From the NCBI GenBank assembly GCA_030998225.1, contig JAPYXD010000680.1, forward strand, positions 2,232,001 to 2,296,000: 64,000 nucleotides of DNA. Reading direction: 5' to 3'. The translations under genes were made by a program, and so were the position numbers. This document shows, piece by piece, positions 12,001 through 23,653 of this stretch. Every line of letters starts with the position of its first letter. Position 1 is the stretch's first letter. Origin of the DNA: Diplolepis rosae (taxonomy: Eukaryota > Arthropoda > Insecta > Hymenoptera > Diplolepididae). The notes under the pieces are model-generated. The model saw nothing but the letters and a program-made list of their open reading frames with translations, ran no database searches and was not told the origin of the DNA.

Positions 12001-15000
12001 CTAATCAAATTGCTTATAACGCTCCTAATAATCACAGAGAAATTAATAAACAAACAATTCTATCTACAGAACGGAAGCTTGGTTAACCGGAAGCTTTATT
12101 ATCTCCTCCTACAACAGAAAATAGGAACAGCGAGTCTGGATTTGAGCCAATCGTAAAAATACGAGTTGCTTTGATACAATGCCAACTTCGCAGTACACGT
12201 GAGAATAGGCTCGAGTGATATCAACTTTCGATAATGGAGCTACTTTTCATTATACTCTCATTAAGTGCTCTTCAAAGAATCAGTCTATCCAAAACCACAT
12301 GAAAAGTACAATTTCATAAATATCACATACGATTTTTTTCAAATTATTAAAAAAAGCGTTTCTCTTAAATTGCAATAATCAAAGATGTCGTAATCTACTA
12401 AAAAATAACGTTCCAACTATCCCCTTGCCAAAATACTCTTTTTTTATTATTCGTTGTACTTTGTTCTATCCTTTTTCAGAGTACATATAATTCTTCAAAT
12501 TGGAGGGCTTTTGGTGTAAAGGGAGAGTGATCGATACGAGACGAGTGTAAAACTAAAAGCCATTATTAACGCCCCCTTGCCTACAATTATGTGCTTGAAG
12601 CTAGTAATCGTCGTTCATCTGCCGACTCTTGTTAATCTTTTCTCGATTTAGGGACATACTCCTAAAATTCGCAACATTTTAAATAAAATGTAAGCTTATT
12701 TTTGGTTGACACAGTGACACGGTTGGTCACCCCTGAGGGGCGCACCAGTGGATTTTACCCCTTTCCCCTCCCTCGTTTTATCGGCTGGATTCTTTAGACT
12801 CTTTAGAGCCACCCCTTTTTGTCTCGTGTATACCCTCGATTCTATTTAGACTCAGGACTTTACCCTTGGTTCACTCCATGAACGCGGGGTTCCCTTTTTT
12901 CTCGCGTGGCAAACAAAACATAATGTCATGCTCGACTGAACTAACGTTTTCCTCGTACGTGTGAACACCGCTTAAATTCACGTCCGCTTTGTATGCGCTT
13001 TCGAATAATTAAAGCATGACTGATAATTTTCAGAAGTTCTTCTTAAGTCTATGAAGTGAAGAAAGTCTAATCTCGACTTCCTTGTTCGTAAACTTGTTTA
13101 AAGGCGTAAGATTTTACTTAGTTTTATTGTCTTGTCCGTTGTCTTTGTGTTTGATGAATTTTTTTGTGTTACAAATATGCGTCTACTTGAAATACTTTTC
13201 TGGAAACTTTCTTTCTATGTTTTTTTTATGAATTTTTGCGACAAATTTTGAAGTGTGACATTTTTTTGTTGAAAAACATTTTAAGTTCACGTTAAAATAC
13301 CAAAAGAGAAGTATATGTATTTATAAGAAATTTTGTTTTCCACAGGGTGGCGAAGAAGCCGAAAATGCAACAACGGAAGCAAGCAGTCCAGTTGACAAGT
13401 CTGAAGTAAGCAGTCCGGTTGAAAACGAAGCTGCCCCAGCAACGGAAGCTAAGGAAGTTGAAAAATCTGCTGCAAGTTCAGCTGAGGAAAAGAAAGAAGA
13501 GGCTACCCCGGTCGTCGAAAAGGAAAAGCAAGCTGAGAAAGTCGAGGCCGCGGTCGCTGAAAAAGTCGAGGTCAGTGCAGGAGCGCGGCCATCGACAGGC
13601 CAGCAGTTTATAGAGATCACCGCATCCCGCACCGAGCCAATCGCGACGCCGTCTATCATTGAGAGGAAAACCAGTGAGGATATCCCATCCCGATTCCCAT
13701 CCAGTCCTCCTCCAACACCTATCGATCCTTCACCCTTACAACAGGCTCAGCAAGCAGCAGCGAGTGCCACGGCCTTAGCCGAGGCCCTCAAAGTTCCTGC
13801 CGAGGCTGCCAACAAAGTGACACCCATCTCATTGTCGACGTCCCCGTCGTTTGATGAGCATGCAACTCAGTTTACTAAAGAATCAGCCGTGCCACTCGAG
13901 TCCCAGTTAGAAATCGAACCCTTGAATGGAACTAGTAAATCTTCAGAAAAAGATTCTCTAGAATCAGAAACCATCCAGAAGCTTATAGAAGAAAAGGAAC
14001 CTCTAAAGGAAGTTCCAGAATTTCAGAATGATGCTCATGAAGTTGAGAAGCCAGAATCCCCCAATCAATGTTCAGAAACTCCAGAAATGGATATGATAAT
14101 TCAAACAGAGGAAGGTCCAATTCCAGTCTGCAGAGATGAAGTAGTCTCAGACAAGCCAGAAGTGACTCTTACCCAAGACAATGATGAACCAAAAGTACAG
14201 AAAGAAGTCGAAGTTCTCCTAGAAGCTGTCGATGATCGAATGAAAGAAGATCCACTCTCCAGTACCACAGTGCCCAAAGAAATTTTAGCTGGTGGTGAAT
14301 CGGCTCAGGTATCTACTTTTGAATGCAACAGAACCGAGCCAAACACAAGTCTAAGCGAACCTGCTTTAACTACGAGAAATGAAAGTAAAAACGAAGATGA
14401 CATTCCGCCACCACTGCCTGAGTCTCCAGCCCCAGTTATTCAAGAGTCTGCCAAAATCTTGAGCTTTGTAAACGCCGAAGTTCCTCCAACGATAGTGACA
14501 CCTCCAGAATTATCAGAACCAATTAATGAGTTAATTTCCTGTCCACTTCCATTGAATATGCGTGAGGAATCAATCCAAGAAATGATTCCAGAAATATCTG
14601 CTGATATGGAAAATTCAAAGACAGAGCTTCCAGAAGCCCCTGCTGCATGTGTACATATCGACGACCCGAGATCATCTGAGGATGTTTCAGATTCTTTGGA
14701 TGACCTTCCTCCCGTGCCTCTAGAACTTTCAACTTGCGAAGAGAACTCTTCTGATTATCCTTTACCTCCGGATAATCTTTCCCTCCAATCGCTTCCAGCA
14801 GAAAATCAAGAATCCAGAATCCTGACGGAATCCTTTCTTACTCCACCCCGTAGCCCTAGCCCAGCCAGTGTTAGCGTCACGACAACGGCGACCACGATAG
14901 AATACTCCGAGACGCAGCTCTGCGATGGCCAAAGCAATTGTGACTTCAAGATGGAGTCGGTTTCGCAAAGCCTCAATTCATACAATGTTTCGGAGCCCGA

Positions 15001-17059
15001 GTCAAAGGAAATACTGGTCGCTAGTGAGTCGCTCACGTGTCAGTTGTTGAACGGCCACATCGCATCTGAAAATCACCAGGTGACTAAACGTGCAACTTCC
15101 TGGCATGAATGTGTCAGCCAAATACATTGGCGGTGCCTCAATTCTTCATATTTCGTCGTATCGTTCGATCGACTCTGTGGTATAGCCTGATATTTTGAAA
15201 CGACCAGTTTTCTCACGTCCTTCCGAATTCCACCTCCTCCACAGACAAGAAGCTCCGCTCGAGCCTCAAATACTATATTCACAATCAGACGACTTGAGAT
15301 GCGACTCGCGTGACTTAATGACAGTTTGACGTGTGTCCAGACAAGGCCAGCTAACCACTGAAGGCAATGCAATCGCGTCAAGTATAATTTTCATAGGATG
15401 ATATGCGCTCGAAACTTGAATGGCACGCCATGACGCGCAGACAAGTTTCGTGTGACGCGCGACATTTAATTGACCTCGTGCAGTGCCTCCTAAAATCCAT
15501 TCTTTACATATCCTGCTAAAGAATGTTATACCTTTGTTCTCAACGTATTAATTAACACATTCAATTTTAATGCTCGTACTCCTTTTCCTCAATACCTCTA
15601 CCTTACATTGTTTGCCTCTTGGTTTTCTTATAATAATTAACACTATATTTATTGAGCTCGGATCGCGTGACCGTCACTAGTAAATCACAATTAGTTTTAA
15701 ATTCATTCTCAATCTTGGTTTAACGGCTTAAAACAACGGAATATTTTTGTCAGTTCTCAACCCTGACAATCGCTTTAGTTAGTTTATAAAAACTGTAGCA
15801 TTATGTTTATGACATTCCAGCTGTGAAAATATTCGAGGTTGACGTTATAAAAAATCTTAAGAACTACTAGAAAATTTTAAAAAGTAATAGTACAAATATT
15901 GTATGCAGTTCTTTCTTGTCTAACTAAAGCGATCATATGTTTCGTGAAATATAGGCGTTCGAAAATAGCCAGTACTTAAAAATCTCATTGATAGATATAT
16001 TCTTTGCTATGATTGTACGTGTAGTTAGGACCTACAATCATTGTCACCTAGCTATTCTAAAAGTCTCTCATCCAAGCCATTAATCTACATGTTGCTATTG
16101 TAATTGCATTTATTGTGTCGTAAGCAACTTACGCGCGTACCGCATGCCAAGCGTTTGTTGTTTTTGAATAATAACAAGAGGGAATTTAAGTTGATGCAGT
16201 ACTAAACGCATGATAAGTGGCTGTATCAAAACTATTGGAAAATAAGAATTTAAACATTATCAAAATAAGACACTACTTATTTAAATACAATGGCCTTATC
16301 GATACAGCCATTCTTCTGTGGGTTGTACCTGTTTTGTACTGTGGCATGCAGAGTAATGGTTTTTAGGTTGATCAACCAACACATGAAACTAAATGAAAAA
16401 ATGTTTACAGAGCATTCCTGAGCCTCAAGCTCCGATTGAAAACAATGTTTCGGCAAATGAAATCAGCACGACAGAAAGCACCGATGATGCTCCGAAAAGT
16501 CCACCACCAGCGGTGCCAGTTGAGGTTTCTGTTTCACCAGCTCCTGCGCCCGTAATCACTGAAGATGTTGCTTCTGTCACTAAGGTAATTATTTTAACCC
16601 CAGGAGTTCGACTGTATTTTGCATTAACTACATACTAGTATGATGATCGCCCAAGGATTGCTTACGCTTGATGAGTGAAAGTGATCCTGAAGTTTTTTAA
16701 AAACAAAATTGAAGATTCGTGAGCGAGGGGCCATCTGACTTGAATTTTTATCGAAATCGTGTACTACTTAATTTTTTATTACAAGTTATAATTTTTTTTT
16801 GAGAAAAATTAATATTGATTGTGTTTTTCAGGTCATTGAAGAAATTGATATCAGCGAGAAGGCAGTTGCTGCTGCAGTTAAGGAGGCAATTGAGAATTCC
16901 AATGCGAACGTAAGCTTTCTATGATTTATAGGTTTTAATACTTGCAAACCTTATTTAGTAATTTACGATAATTTTATATGAATAAAGTACTAAATTTGAT
17001 TGTTCTTGTTTCAGGAAATCGCTGTCGACTCGAACCACCAAAATCATATGAATGAATAA
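8878..17059 (+). CDS. Acidic, probably disordered 732-residue protein with a candidate PKA-anchoring helix (Akap200-type hypothesis)
   Basis: Five exons (8878-9045, 13346-15079, 16411-16584, 16832-16909, 17015-17059) each have GT donors and AG acceptors, all in phase 0, and join into 732 codons plus stop. The N-terminus (residues 1-56) is basic, with an Arg-rich stretch at about 22-28. Residues 57-634 are rich in Glu, Pro, Ser and Thr with no globular domain seen. Residues 693-718 (VIEEIDISEKAVAAAVKEAI...) form an amphipathic helix whose S-x-x-A-V-x-x-A-V-x-x-A spacing fits the published consensus for helices that bind PKA RII subunits. The start is chosen for its good insect context (gaaaATGg) and in-frame splicing. 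The protein was not recognised by its full sequence. Size and composition resemble Akap200, but the N-terminus lacks that family's Met-Gly myristoylation start, so an alternative first exon or a different gene is possible. Confidence 0.7.
9046..13345 (+). other. Intron 1 (4.3 kb)
   Basis: The intron runs from GTACGG to ttttccacag. It contains no convincing exon or mobile element. Less AT-rich patches lie at 9500-9660 and 12700-12960, the latter containing the dyad cacccctgaggggcg; these might be enhancer-like. Alternative first exons could lie here but none can be supported. Confidence 0.55.
13346..15079 (+). CDS. Coding exon 2, large Glu/Pro/Ser-rich exon (residues 57-634)
   Basis: Acceptor ttccacag|GGTGGC; donor CAG|GTGACT at 15079/15080. 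The 1734 bases are open throughout. The first 75 codons are Glu/Lys/Ala-rich repeats (EKVE, EEKKEE). After that the text is Pro/Ser/Thr-rich with SP and TP pairs that look like proline-directed phosphorylation sites. Without splicing, the frame would stop at 15188. An internal GAG|GTCAGT at 13570/13571 is a phase-0 donor candidate; using it would skip 503 residues. Confidence 0.75.
15080..16410 (+). other. Intron 2 (1.3 kb)
   Basis: GTGACT to tgtttacag. The frame remains open for 36 codons past the donor, so retention would add a short tail ending at 15188. No other exon is evident. Confidence 0.55.
16411..16584 (+). CDS. Coding exon 3 (residues 635-692)
   Basis: Acceptor tttacag|AGCATT, donor AAG|GTAATT. 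It encodes 58 residues rich in Pro, Ala, Val and Glu, for example the stretch SPPPAVPVEVSVSPAPAPV. Phase 0 at both ends. Confidence 0.7.
16832..16909 (+). CDS. Coding exon 4: amphipathic helix cassette (residues 693-718)
   Basis: Acceptor tttttcag|GTCATT, donor AAC|GTAAGC. The exon is exactly 78 bases (26 codons) in phase 0, so it can be skipped without a frameshift. It encodes almost only the helix EKAVAAAVKEAIE and flanks. Hydrophobic Ala/Val/Ile positions fall on one face and Glu/Lys on the other, as in PKA-RII anchoring helices. Confidence 0.7.
17015..17059 (+). CDS. Coding exon 5 (residues 719-732 and stop)
   Basis: Acceptor gtttcag|GAAATC. It encodes the short polar tail EIAVDSNHQNHMNE and ends at TAA 17057-17059. 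Confidence 0.65.
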   Translation, partial: EIAVDSNHQNHMNE

Positions 17060-18990
17060 GTGTCCCTAACCGAATTGTATTTTGGGAAGAAGAAAATTTT
17101 TTCTCTCCTTAAAACCAAAAAAGTATATTATATAGATATGTATATTTGGACCATTCCTGCAATTAAACCGAAAAATGACGTTCTTTCGTTACAAGCAGCA
17201 AAAAAAAAAGAAGCGACGACGACATAAACTTCGACACCACGCGAGTGCACACAAACTTTTATAGTAGGCCTTTTAATTGTTATATGGCATTTGACAGCGA
17301 ATGAAACTGATTAGAGGAGCTGCGACAGCAACGATTGAGTTGTGCAAAAACCGGCGCTCGATTTACAGATAGTCGTTCGCGCGGTCGCTCGAGTGGTGAT
17401 TCGTTATTTCGTGAGCCAAGCGACGATTGATAGTTTTTACTGGGCCGTGCCCAGCGCAGGGGGTTCTTGTAATTGTCCTGCAATGTAGAAATTTTACAAG
17501 TGTCATTAATTGTTATTAAGCTAAGATTTAAACGAAGACCATTAAGTGACGGGCGAGCGACAAGAGCGACGATTATTCGGAGCGAGATGATCGAAATGTA
17601 TCCAGCTCATCGTCTACTCCACGGGAAATACTCAAAGGGTGGCACCCTCCCGTTACTACATTAATGTTATACACAGAGAAAGATAATATGGCTGGAAGCG
17701 AGATGCAAGAATGAAAGAAGATAGTGGTCATTGGTGTGCATGATAGAGCGAGTGAAAAACGGAAAGGTGTGAAGAAAAACGGAAATAGAAAGAGAAGATT
17801 GAAGTGGTATGGTAGATTTGAGCGTGAAAGAAAGAACGAACGAGAGAGAGAGAGAGAGTGTGAGATTATGCGTGTAAGAGTTAGAGAGAACGCGCGAACG
17901 AAAAGAAAGAATGAATGGATAAAAAAGAGCGAGTCATTAACGCATCGAGTACGCATTCAAATCGCAATTTTAAAGACGTACGATACGATTACTTTGTTCG
18001 TGTTTCCTTTTGCGATCCTTATCCTTTTTTTTTGTATTTGTACAATGAGAAGATTTTACGTCGTAACGAGGAACCGCACTCTCTACATTCGTAAAAATAT
18101 TGGACGAGTTTAGCCGTACATACGAGCACACACAAACATAAAAAAAACAACCACGTACACTTACAACTGAAGACACGAAATAAAATATACAGTAAGTCAA
18201 GCAGCGTAAGTGATATATAATCTAGACATAGAGGACGCATTTGTGTAAATTCGGCGTTTGTTCGAAATGCTACTTCTCCATATGAGAATCGCTTACGACG
18301 AACTATCGCGTAATTTTATGATAATCATTAAATATCGCCTAATTACGATTAAACCAAGCCCGCACAACTACCACCTGGAACGGTACCTTTTTCAACTTTT
18401 CATACAACGTTTTCTACGTTTATACGGATCTCCAGAAGTAAAGACGGAAGATTTCTTTTTTATTAAGGTCTTAGGCATAGATTATAAAACTTAACGAAAA
18501 ATGCATATGTATATGCCCCGGATCTGAATATTTCTAAGTGTTAGAATGAGCGCAAGGTCATCATGCCTATTACCGACATTGATTTTATACGATATATATT
18601 AATGAGTAAGGTGAAAGAAATAATAAAATTAAAAAGTTGTATAGTAAACCTTATTCGTATGGAATTTAATTCAAGTAACTGTCCGTGAAATAATATATTT
18701 ACAACGAAATTCGCCGTTTTCTCGAGGATTCGATTCAACGATAAAAGCGGTATCATCGTTTCGATTCTCGGGCCCGACCGATTTGTGCACCTACTGCTAC
18801 CAATCGTCATCCTTAAAACGTCCTCCGACCAGTCGTTCCATCGTTTATCCAATCTTAACTGAACTTTTATACGACTGAGCGTTCTGATTGGAAACGTTTA
18901 ATACACAGAAATATAGTCTTCAGTATCTGTCATCAACAGTTGTAATAGTAATTAAACTATTCTACATTTATCTATAACCTATAATAAACT
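17060..18990 (+). other. Probable long 3' UTR
   Basis: After the stop the sequence stays richer in G+C and simple-sequence words than the DNA beyond 19 kb, including an AG-rich tract at about 17837-17860. AATAAA occurs at 18179-18184, 18622-18627 and 18983-18988. Open frames here on both strands lack splice sites and look non-coding. Confidence 0.5.
18983..18988 (+). terminator. Poly(A) signal candidate
   Basis: AATAAA is followed within 20-40 bases by a GT/T-rich stretch (gtgtacg..., then a run of T), a usual cleavage context. Earlier AATAAA copies at 18179 and 18622 could give shorter UTRs. Confidence 0.4.
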
Positions 18991-20412
18991 GTGAAACAAG
19001 TGTACGAATCACTCTTTTTTATTATTTTTTACCCTCATAACTCTAATTACATTGTTTAAGAAAAAAAAATTTCGATTGAAATTATAGACATTCATTTGAT
19101 TTTATCAAAATCGAAAGTTTTAAAAATTAAGAAAGTAAAGAATACAATGTGAGTATTCGTTCATTCATAAGACGTTCATAGACCTATAGGTCTATTCCTT
19201 CAACTTTAAAATGAACGTCTGCCCAGGTCTATCTGGGACGTAGTTGACAATATAATCGTTGAAAGTTCCACAATGTAGTTTTGGTTCTTGTGTCTTTATC
19301 AGTTCTGCTTACATTTTTGTTAGTGTCATAGTTTTCGAACTATTGAATATATCAATTAGCTTCAGTTCAAGTTAGTAAAAACATGTTCACAGTTCCACTA
19401 GGTTTTAATTTAATCTTTTTATTTTGTATATTCAAATCTTGGTAAAACCAATAAACAACTGACACATCAGACAAGCATTAGAAATGTCATATTCGTTATT
19501 AAGATTGTCATCATTCAAGACTAGAAAATCTTATCATTTTTCTAATTTTAATTATTTTAAATTTATTTTTCTAAAAGCGTAGAGCATCATGTTTTTTTAA
19601 ACTGTGGCGTAAAGTTAACAAAAATTTTAATCTCCGAAAGAAGTAATAAATAATTGATTGATTGATATTGCAATATTTTATAAGTTCATATTATAACGTA
19701 TCCTAAATATAATAGTTGATTTCTTTTAGCTAGAACAAGAGAATTTTCTTTTTCATTAGTTTATTTCATTTATTTATCAATATCATTTTCTGACATGAAA
19801 ATTCTTCTATTTAAATTGAAGCAACAAGCTATCATATTGTTAGACGTAACCATTTTTACTTGAAATAACATCACATATTAAAATAAATGTTTCTGAGAAT
19901 ATTCAAAAGTAACTCAGCTGTAGATGGTTAAAACAAAAAATAATTCAACAATTTTTGCAAATATGAAATCGAGACCTTATTGCTTCATTAATATGACTAC
20001 AAATATGATCTTCAGAATAAATTAAAAAACTTTTCAAAATGAATTTTTTTGTTTAATATAGTGGATGTTAAATTTTACTCAATTTTAATACCTTTATACA
20101 TGACAAGAATGTAGAAAAATCAACTTTCAATTGATTTAATTAATCGTTAATATTTTATTTCCAAGTAAATTACATTTTACATTCGATAATGATAATTCCT
20201 TGATTTCCTCTTATGAAATTTTTAATGCGGTTTTGTGTACTATCTACATATTTAAAATGTTTAAAATTGAATTCTTTTTCTTCTATATTGAATAAAACTT
20301 ACAGCCTATGTTATGTTGTTGAAAATACCGCGACATCAGCGAGTATTTCTTCAAAAAATCCTGCACAAATATGCCTTCGAATTAGAAGATCACCTCTTCT
20401 TGGCTGAAGAAC

Positions 20413-20415
<3 letters not shown>
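18991..20415. other. AT-rich intergenic stretch
   Basis: No gene is recognised. 19165-19250 has several agacgt/ggtcta words around an acctataggt palindrome, resembling the gacgtc-word repeat at 40.9-41.2 kb. Confidence 0.4.

Positions 20416-20448
<33 letters not shown>
20416..20448. repeat. (AT)n microsatellite
   Basis: An uninterrupted AT dinucleotide run, flanked by degenerate TA-rich sequence. Confidence 0.85.
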
Positions 20449-20459
<11 letters not shown>

Positions 20460-20529
20460 ATATATTGATTTATGTATCATATTCATAACCCACTTGAAGT
20501 TCTCCATAGAATTATTAATACGATTTCTT

Positions 20530-20565
20530 CAGAACATGTCTACTATTATATTGACCCAAAAATTT
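20530..20565 (+). repeat. Partial copy D of the hairpin-tipped MITE terminus
   Basis: It matches the inner part of the 3451 and 4501 termini (aacatgtctactattatatt, then gacccaaaa). A mariner-type end-like motif (cagtactgttcaaaagtttg) follows at 20568, but no inverted partner was found. Confidence 0.45.
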
Positions 20566-21014
20566 ACAGTACTGTTCAAAAGTTTGGGAACGGTTAAACA
20601 ATTTTATCGCTAGATAAAAAGTGTAATAACTCAGCAAGGAATGATCGTAGAAAACCTTTAATTTTGTGTTTTTTAAATTTTTTCGCGATTTTTTTTCGGA
20701 AAGTAATATTATTTTAAATTTAGAGTAGTAATAATATCTAACTTTGAAAAAGTTCAAAAACCATAAAATTAAATAAAAATTTATAAATATTTATAAATTT
20801 TATTTAAAATTTATTGGACTAGATTGTATTATTGGTAATGTGAATTTAGGTAGTTAAAAAATAGGATAAAAGCTGACACTATAAAATGTTTTCCGAGATT
20901 AAAGTAGAGTAACTTAAAATTAATCCAAAAGGGTACCTACTTTTAACTTTGCGTAGAATCTCTTGTGGTAAACTTTTTATTCATACAGTCTATACTTAAA
21001 AAACAAACAATATA

Positions 21015-21224
21015 ACTCTCTCAATCTGAATCAATGAAATTCTCACTGAATTGAAATCAGTGATCCACTCTTGACTGGGTGATAACTAATTTAACAGTGA
21101 AAACATTTTTTCCACTGATTCAATCAGTGATAATCAACTGATTTAGCAGTGAAATATATTTTTTCACTGGTTTTCAGTTAATTTCAATTTCCTGAAAATC
21201 TCACTGATTCAGATTTAAAGAAAA
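21015..21224. mobile_element. Diverged MITE of the CTYTCTAAA / CACTGATT family
   Basis: The left end ctctctcaatctgaatcaat and the right end gattcagatttaaagaaaag are inverted relatives of the termini at 22767 and 40378. The interior holds cactgattcaatcagtg and aactgatttagcagtgaaa repeats. No coding frame; the ends have decayed and no target duplication is visible. Confidence 0.5.
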
Positions 21225-21499
21225 GGATAATATTTAACTATATTTATGTGCTTTTCACAATATCATTCAGAAGGATTTTTTATTAAAAAATTGAGTATAA
21301 ATGAGTCTATATTTTAACGTAATGACTACTAATATTCTACATTACTATTTTGTTTAGAAAAATCAATAAGTGTTAGATTACTTCAAAAAATAGTACCATT
21401 TATTCAAAGTGAGTTTCACCTCAAAATTATCATGCTATATTTTATTTCTTTTAATTTTACTAAAACCATATATGTACAATATAATTAAGGTAGTTTTCA

Positions 21500-22143
21500 T
21501 CCACGAAAATTAGACCTCAGGCAAAAATAGATAATTTTGCTTTCAAGAATAGCAATATTATTATTGAAGGGCTAATTTGAAAGAGAAAAGATTATTTTAT
21601 ATGGAAAAAATTTGAAACACAAAAATAATTTTACTAATAAATTTTATTTTTGACCCAACTTTTTTTCTTATCGCTTCTTACCAAATTTTAAAAAATTATG
21701 CGATTCTAATAAATCATGAATCATTTTTTCAGAGAAAATATTTCCCACGACTCCACCGTTTCTGATTTTTAAAAATAAATTCTTTAATTTCTGGAACCAT
21801 TAAAAAAACATTTTCCAAAACGAAATTTTTATAAACAAATTGCTGAATTTGATAATAATTTATTCATTTTCGAGAATTGGAAATGGTTAAGTTGTAGGGA
21901 ATCTTTTTCGTGGAAAAGTGATTTTTAATTTATTAAAATCGCGTTATTTTTTAAAATTTGGTAAGAAGCGATAAGAAAAAAAGTTGGGGCAAAAATAAAA
22001 TTTATTAATTAAATTATTTTTCTGTATTTCAATTTTTTTCATGGAAATGAGTCTTTTTTCTTCCAAAATAACCTTTCAATAATAATATTACTATTCTTGA
22101 AAGCAAAATTATCTATTTTTGCCTGAGGTCTAATTTTCGTGGA
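21500..22143. mobile_element. Palindromic MITE (644 bp)
   Basis: Both ends carry ccacgaaaattagacctcag in opposite orientation. The arms stay complementary for about 300 bp each, through gcaaaaatagataattttgc and a central pair ttttttcttatcgctt/aagcgataagaaaaaaa. There is no coding frame. A second copy lies at 26394-26944 inside the THAP element. Confidence 0.75.
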
Positions 22144-22766
22144 TCATGCCAATGATCCCTTAAATTTGTTCATTAAACCTAATAAAAATACGGTAATACT
22201 GACAATTTTAGGAAGTTGTCTACCGGCGATGCATCAAAACTATGTTATTAAATAACTTCCTTATACTATGAGCTAGATTTTTTTAAGAAAATAATTTTTT
22301 CAAAATTCGCAATACTTACTTTTAACTGCTGCAACAAAGTAGGCAATCAGTAATAGAACAACTTTCATTTTCAGTTCTGATACTTCGCGAATTCAAAAAG
22401 TTCTGGCTTCCATACGGTATATTTCAAACTAATGAAGAAGTTTCTCATGCAAGAAGCCACGTACCATCCGACAATTCTCTGTTAATAATAACAATAGCAA
22501 AGAAGAAACTTGTTAAGTTCAAGGTATGCCTTGTGGGAACAAAAGCAAAGTTACTAAATATTTCGAATGCTTTGAAACCTAAAAACCAAAATGTAGGAAG
22601 TACTTTGTTCGTGAGTTTGTATATGTATAGTCTCATACATCCCTATCCTTTTCAATCCTTATGAATCCATCTTTTATTATTTAGTTGAAAAATTCATTTC
22701 AGAACTAAACCCATAACTTTAGCACAGTGGGAAAATTCAATGCTGCAAGATATTTCATTTATTCTA

Positions 22767-23039
22767 CTTTCTAAATACGAATCAATCAAAATCTACTGAT
22801 TATCAGTGAAATTTGACTGATTCAAATAGTTAAAAAGAGGTTACTGTAAATCAGTCAAATTCCACTGATTGCTTCAGTGAAAATTAACTGATTTAACAGT
22901 GAAAAACATTTTTTCCACTGATTCAATCAGTGATAATCAACTGATTTAACAGTGAAATGTATTTTTTCACTGGTGAATCAGTGAAAAGGCAAATCACTGA
23001 TTCAATCTGTGAAAATTTGACTGATTCAGATTTAGAAAG
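22767..23039. mobile_element. MITE, CTYTCTAAA / CACTGATT family, 2-bp TA target duplication
   Basis: Termini CTTTCTAAATacGAATCA and TGATTCagATTTAGAAAG are inverted repeats. TA flanks both ends (22765-22766 and 23040-23041). The 273-bp interior consists mainly of cactgattcaatcagtg-type palindromes and gtgaaa spacers. It shares ends and interior with 21015-21224 and 40378-41811. Confidence 0.7.
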
Positions 23040-23219
23040 TAGACCTTATTTTTCTTTTAAAAAATGTAAAATGATAAAATTAACTTTTATCATTATACTA
23101 GTTTAAAATTGATGTACATTTTTTTTTCATCTCAATAAACAACTTGACAACAGTTCGGATCAACTGGAGCATATTATATTAATTCTCATCACTTATGAGA
23201 AGATATTAGATTTGAGTAC

Positions 23220-23653
23220 ATTTTTACATCTCCTTGTTTGAACAAATATCCATAAAAAATATCAAGAAGATTATCGGATTGAATTGGTATTTTTGAAAAG
23301 TAATTTCTGGGAAAATCGAAGAGTTCAATACTAATTCCTGGTAGTACTCAGTAAGCTCTACAAACTGTCGCCATAAAATTTTCAATCGAACCAAAATTAG
23401 GAAAGTCACAGTACTTTAAGCCTTGATGAAAATAAATAATTCAAGTCCATTTTCCAGTCAAACTATGCGAGATGCGAAAAAAAGTTACAATACAGAATTG
23501 ATTACTTGAAAAACATCTGCAAATTTTCAAAAATCCTATTTTCGAAATAAACTATGCGAGATGCGAAAAAACGGCATGACACAAAATTGTTTGCTTAAAA
23601 AATAACATTGAAAATCTAAAATCATATTTTTCAAATTGACTATGCGAGATGAT
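23220..23653. repeat. Dispersed repeat module ending in an 89-bp tandem array
   Basis: It begins with ttatcggattgaattg, passes through a block containing accaaaattaggaaagtcac, and ends in about 2.2 tandem copies of an 89-bp unit starting actatgcgagatgcgaaaaa (23463, 23551, 23639). The same order of blocks, more diverged, occurs at 54110-54440, and tandem-unit relatives occur at 55115-55340. Confidence 0.55.

Noticed and set aside
13817..15190. A separate 457-codon gene starting at GTG 13817
   Set aside because: The same frame is open upstream to the acceptor at 13346 and splices out at 15079; an isolated GTG start is not credible in an insect.
14523..15381. Several minus-strand frames opposite exon 2
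   Set aside because: They arise from the codon bias of the long plus-strand exon and show no domain.
17573..18240. Overlapping frames on both strands in the 3' UTR
   Set aside because: They are low-complexity AG/CT-rich text with no splice signals, consistent with UTR.
20568..20605. Tc1-like element end (cagtactgttcaaaagtttg)
   Set aside because: No inverted partner or target duplication was found, so an element cannot be delimited.
22767..23039. CRISPR-like array of short repeats
   Set aside because: The spacers are not unique and the repeats are palindromic subterminal motifs of a MITE; the genome is eukaryotic.
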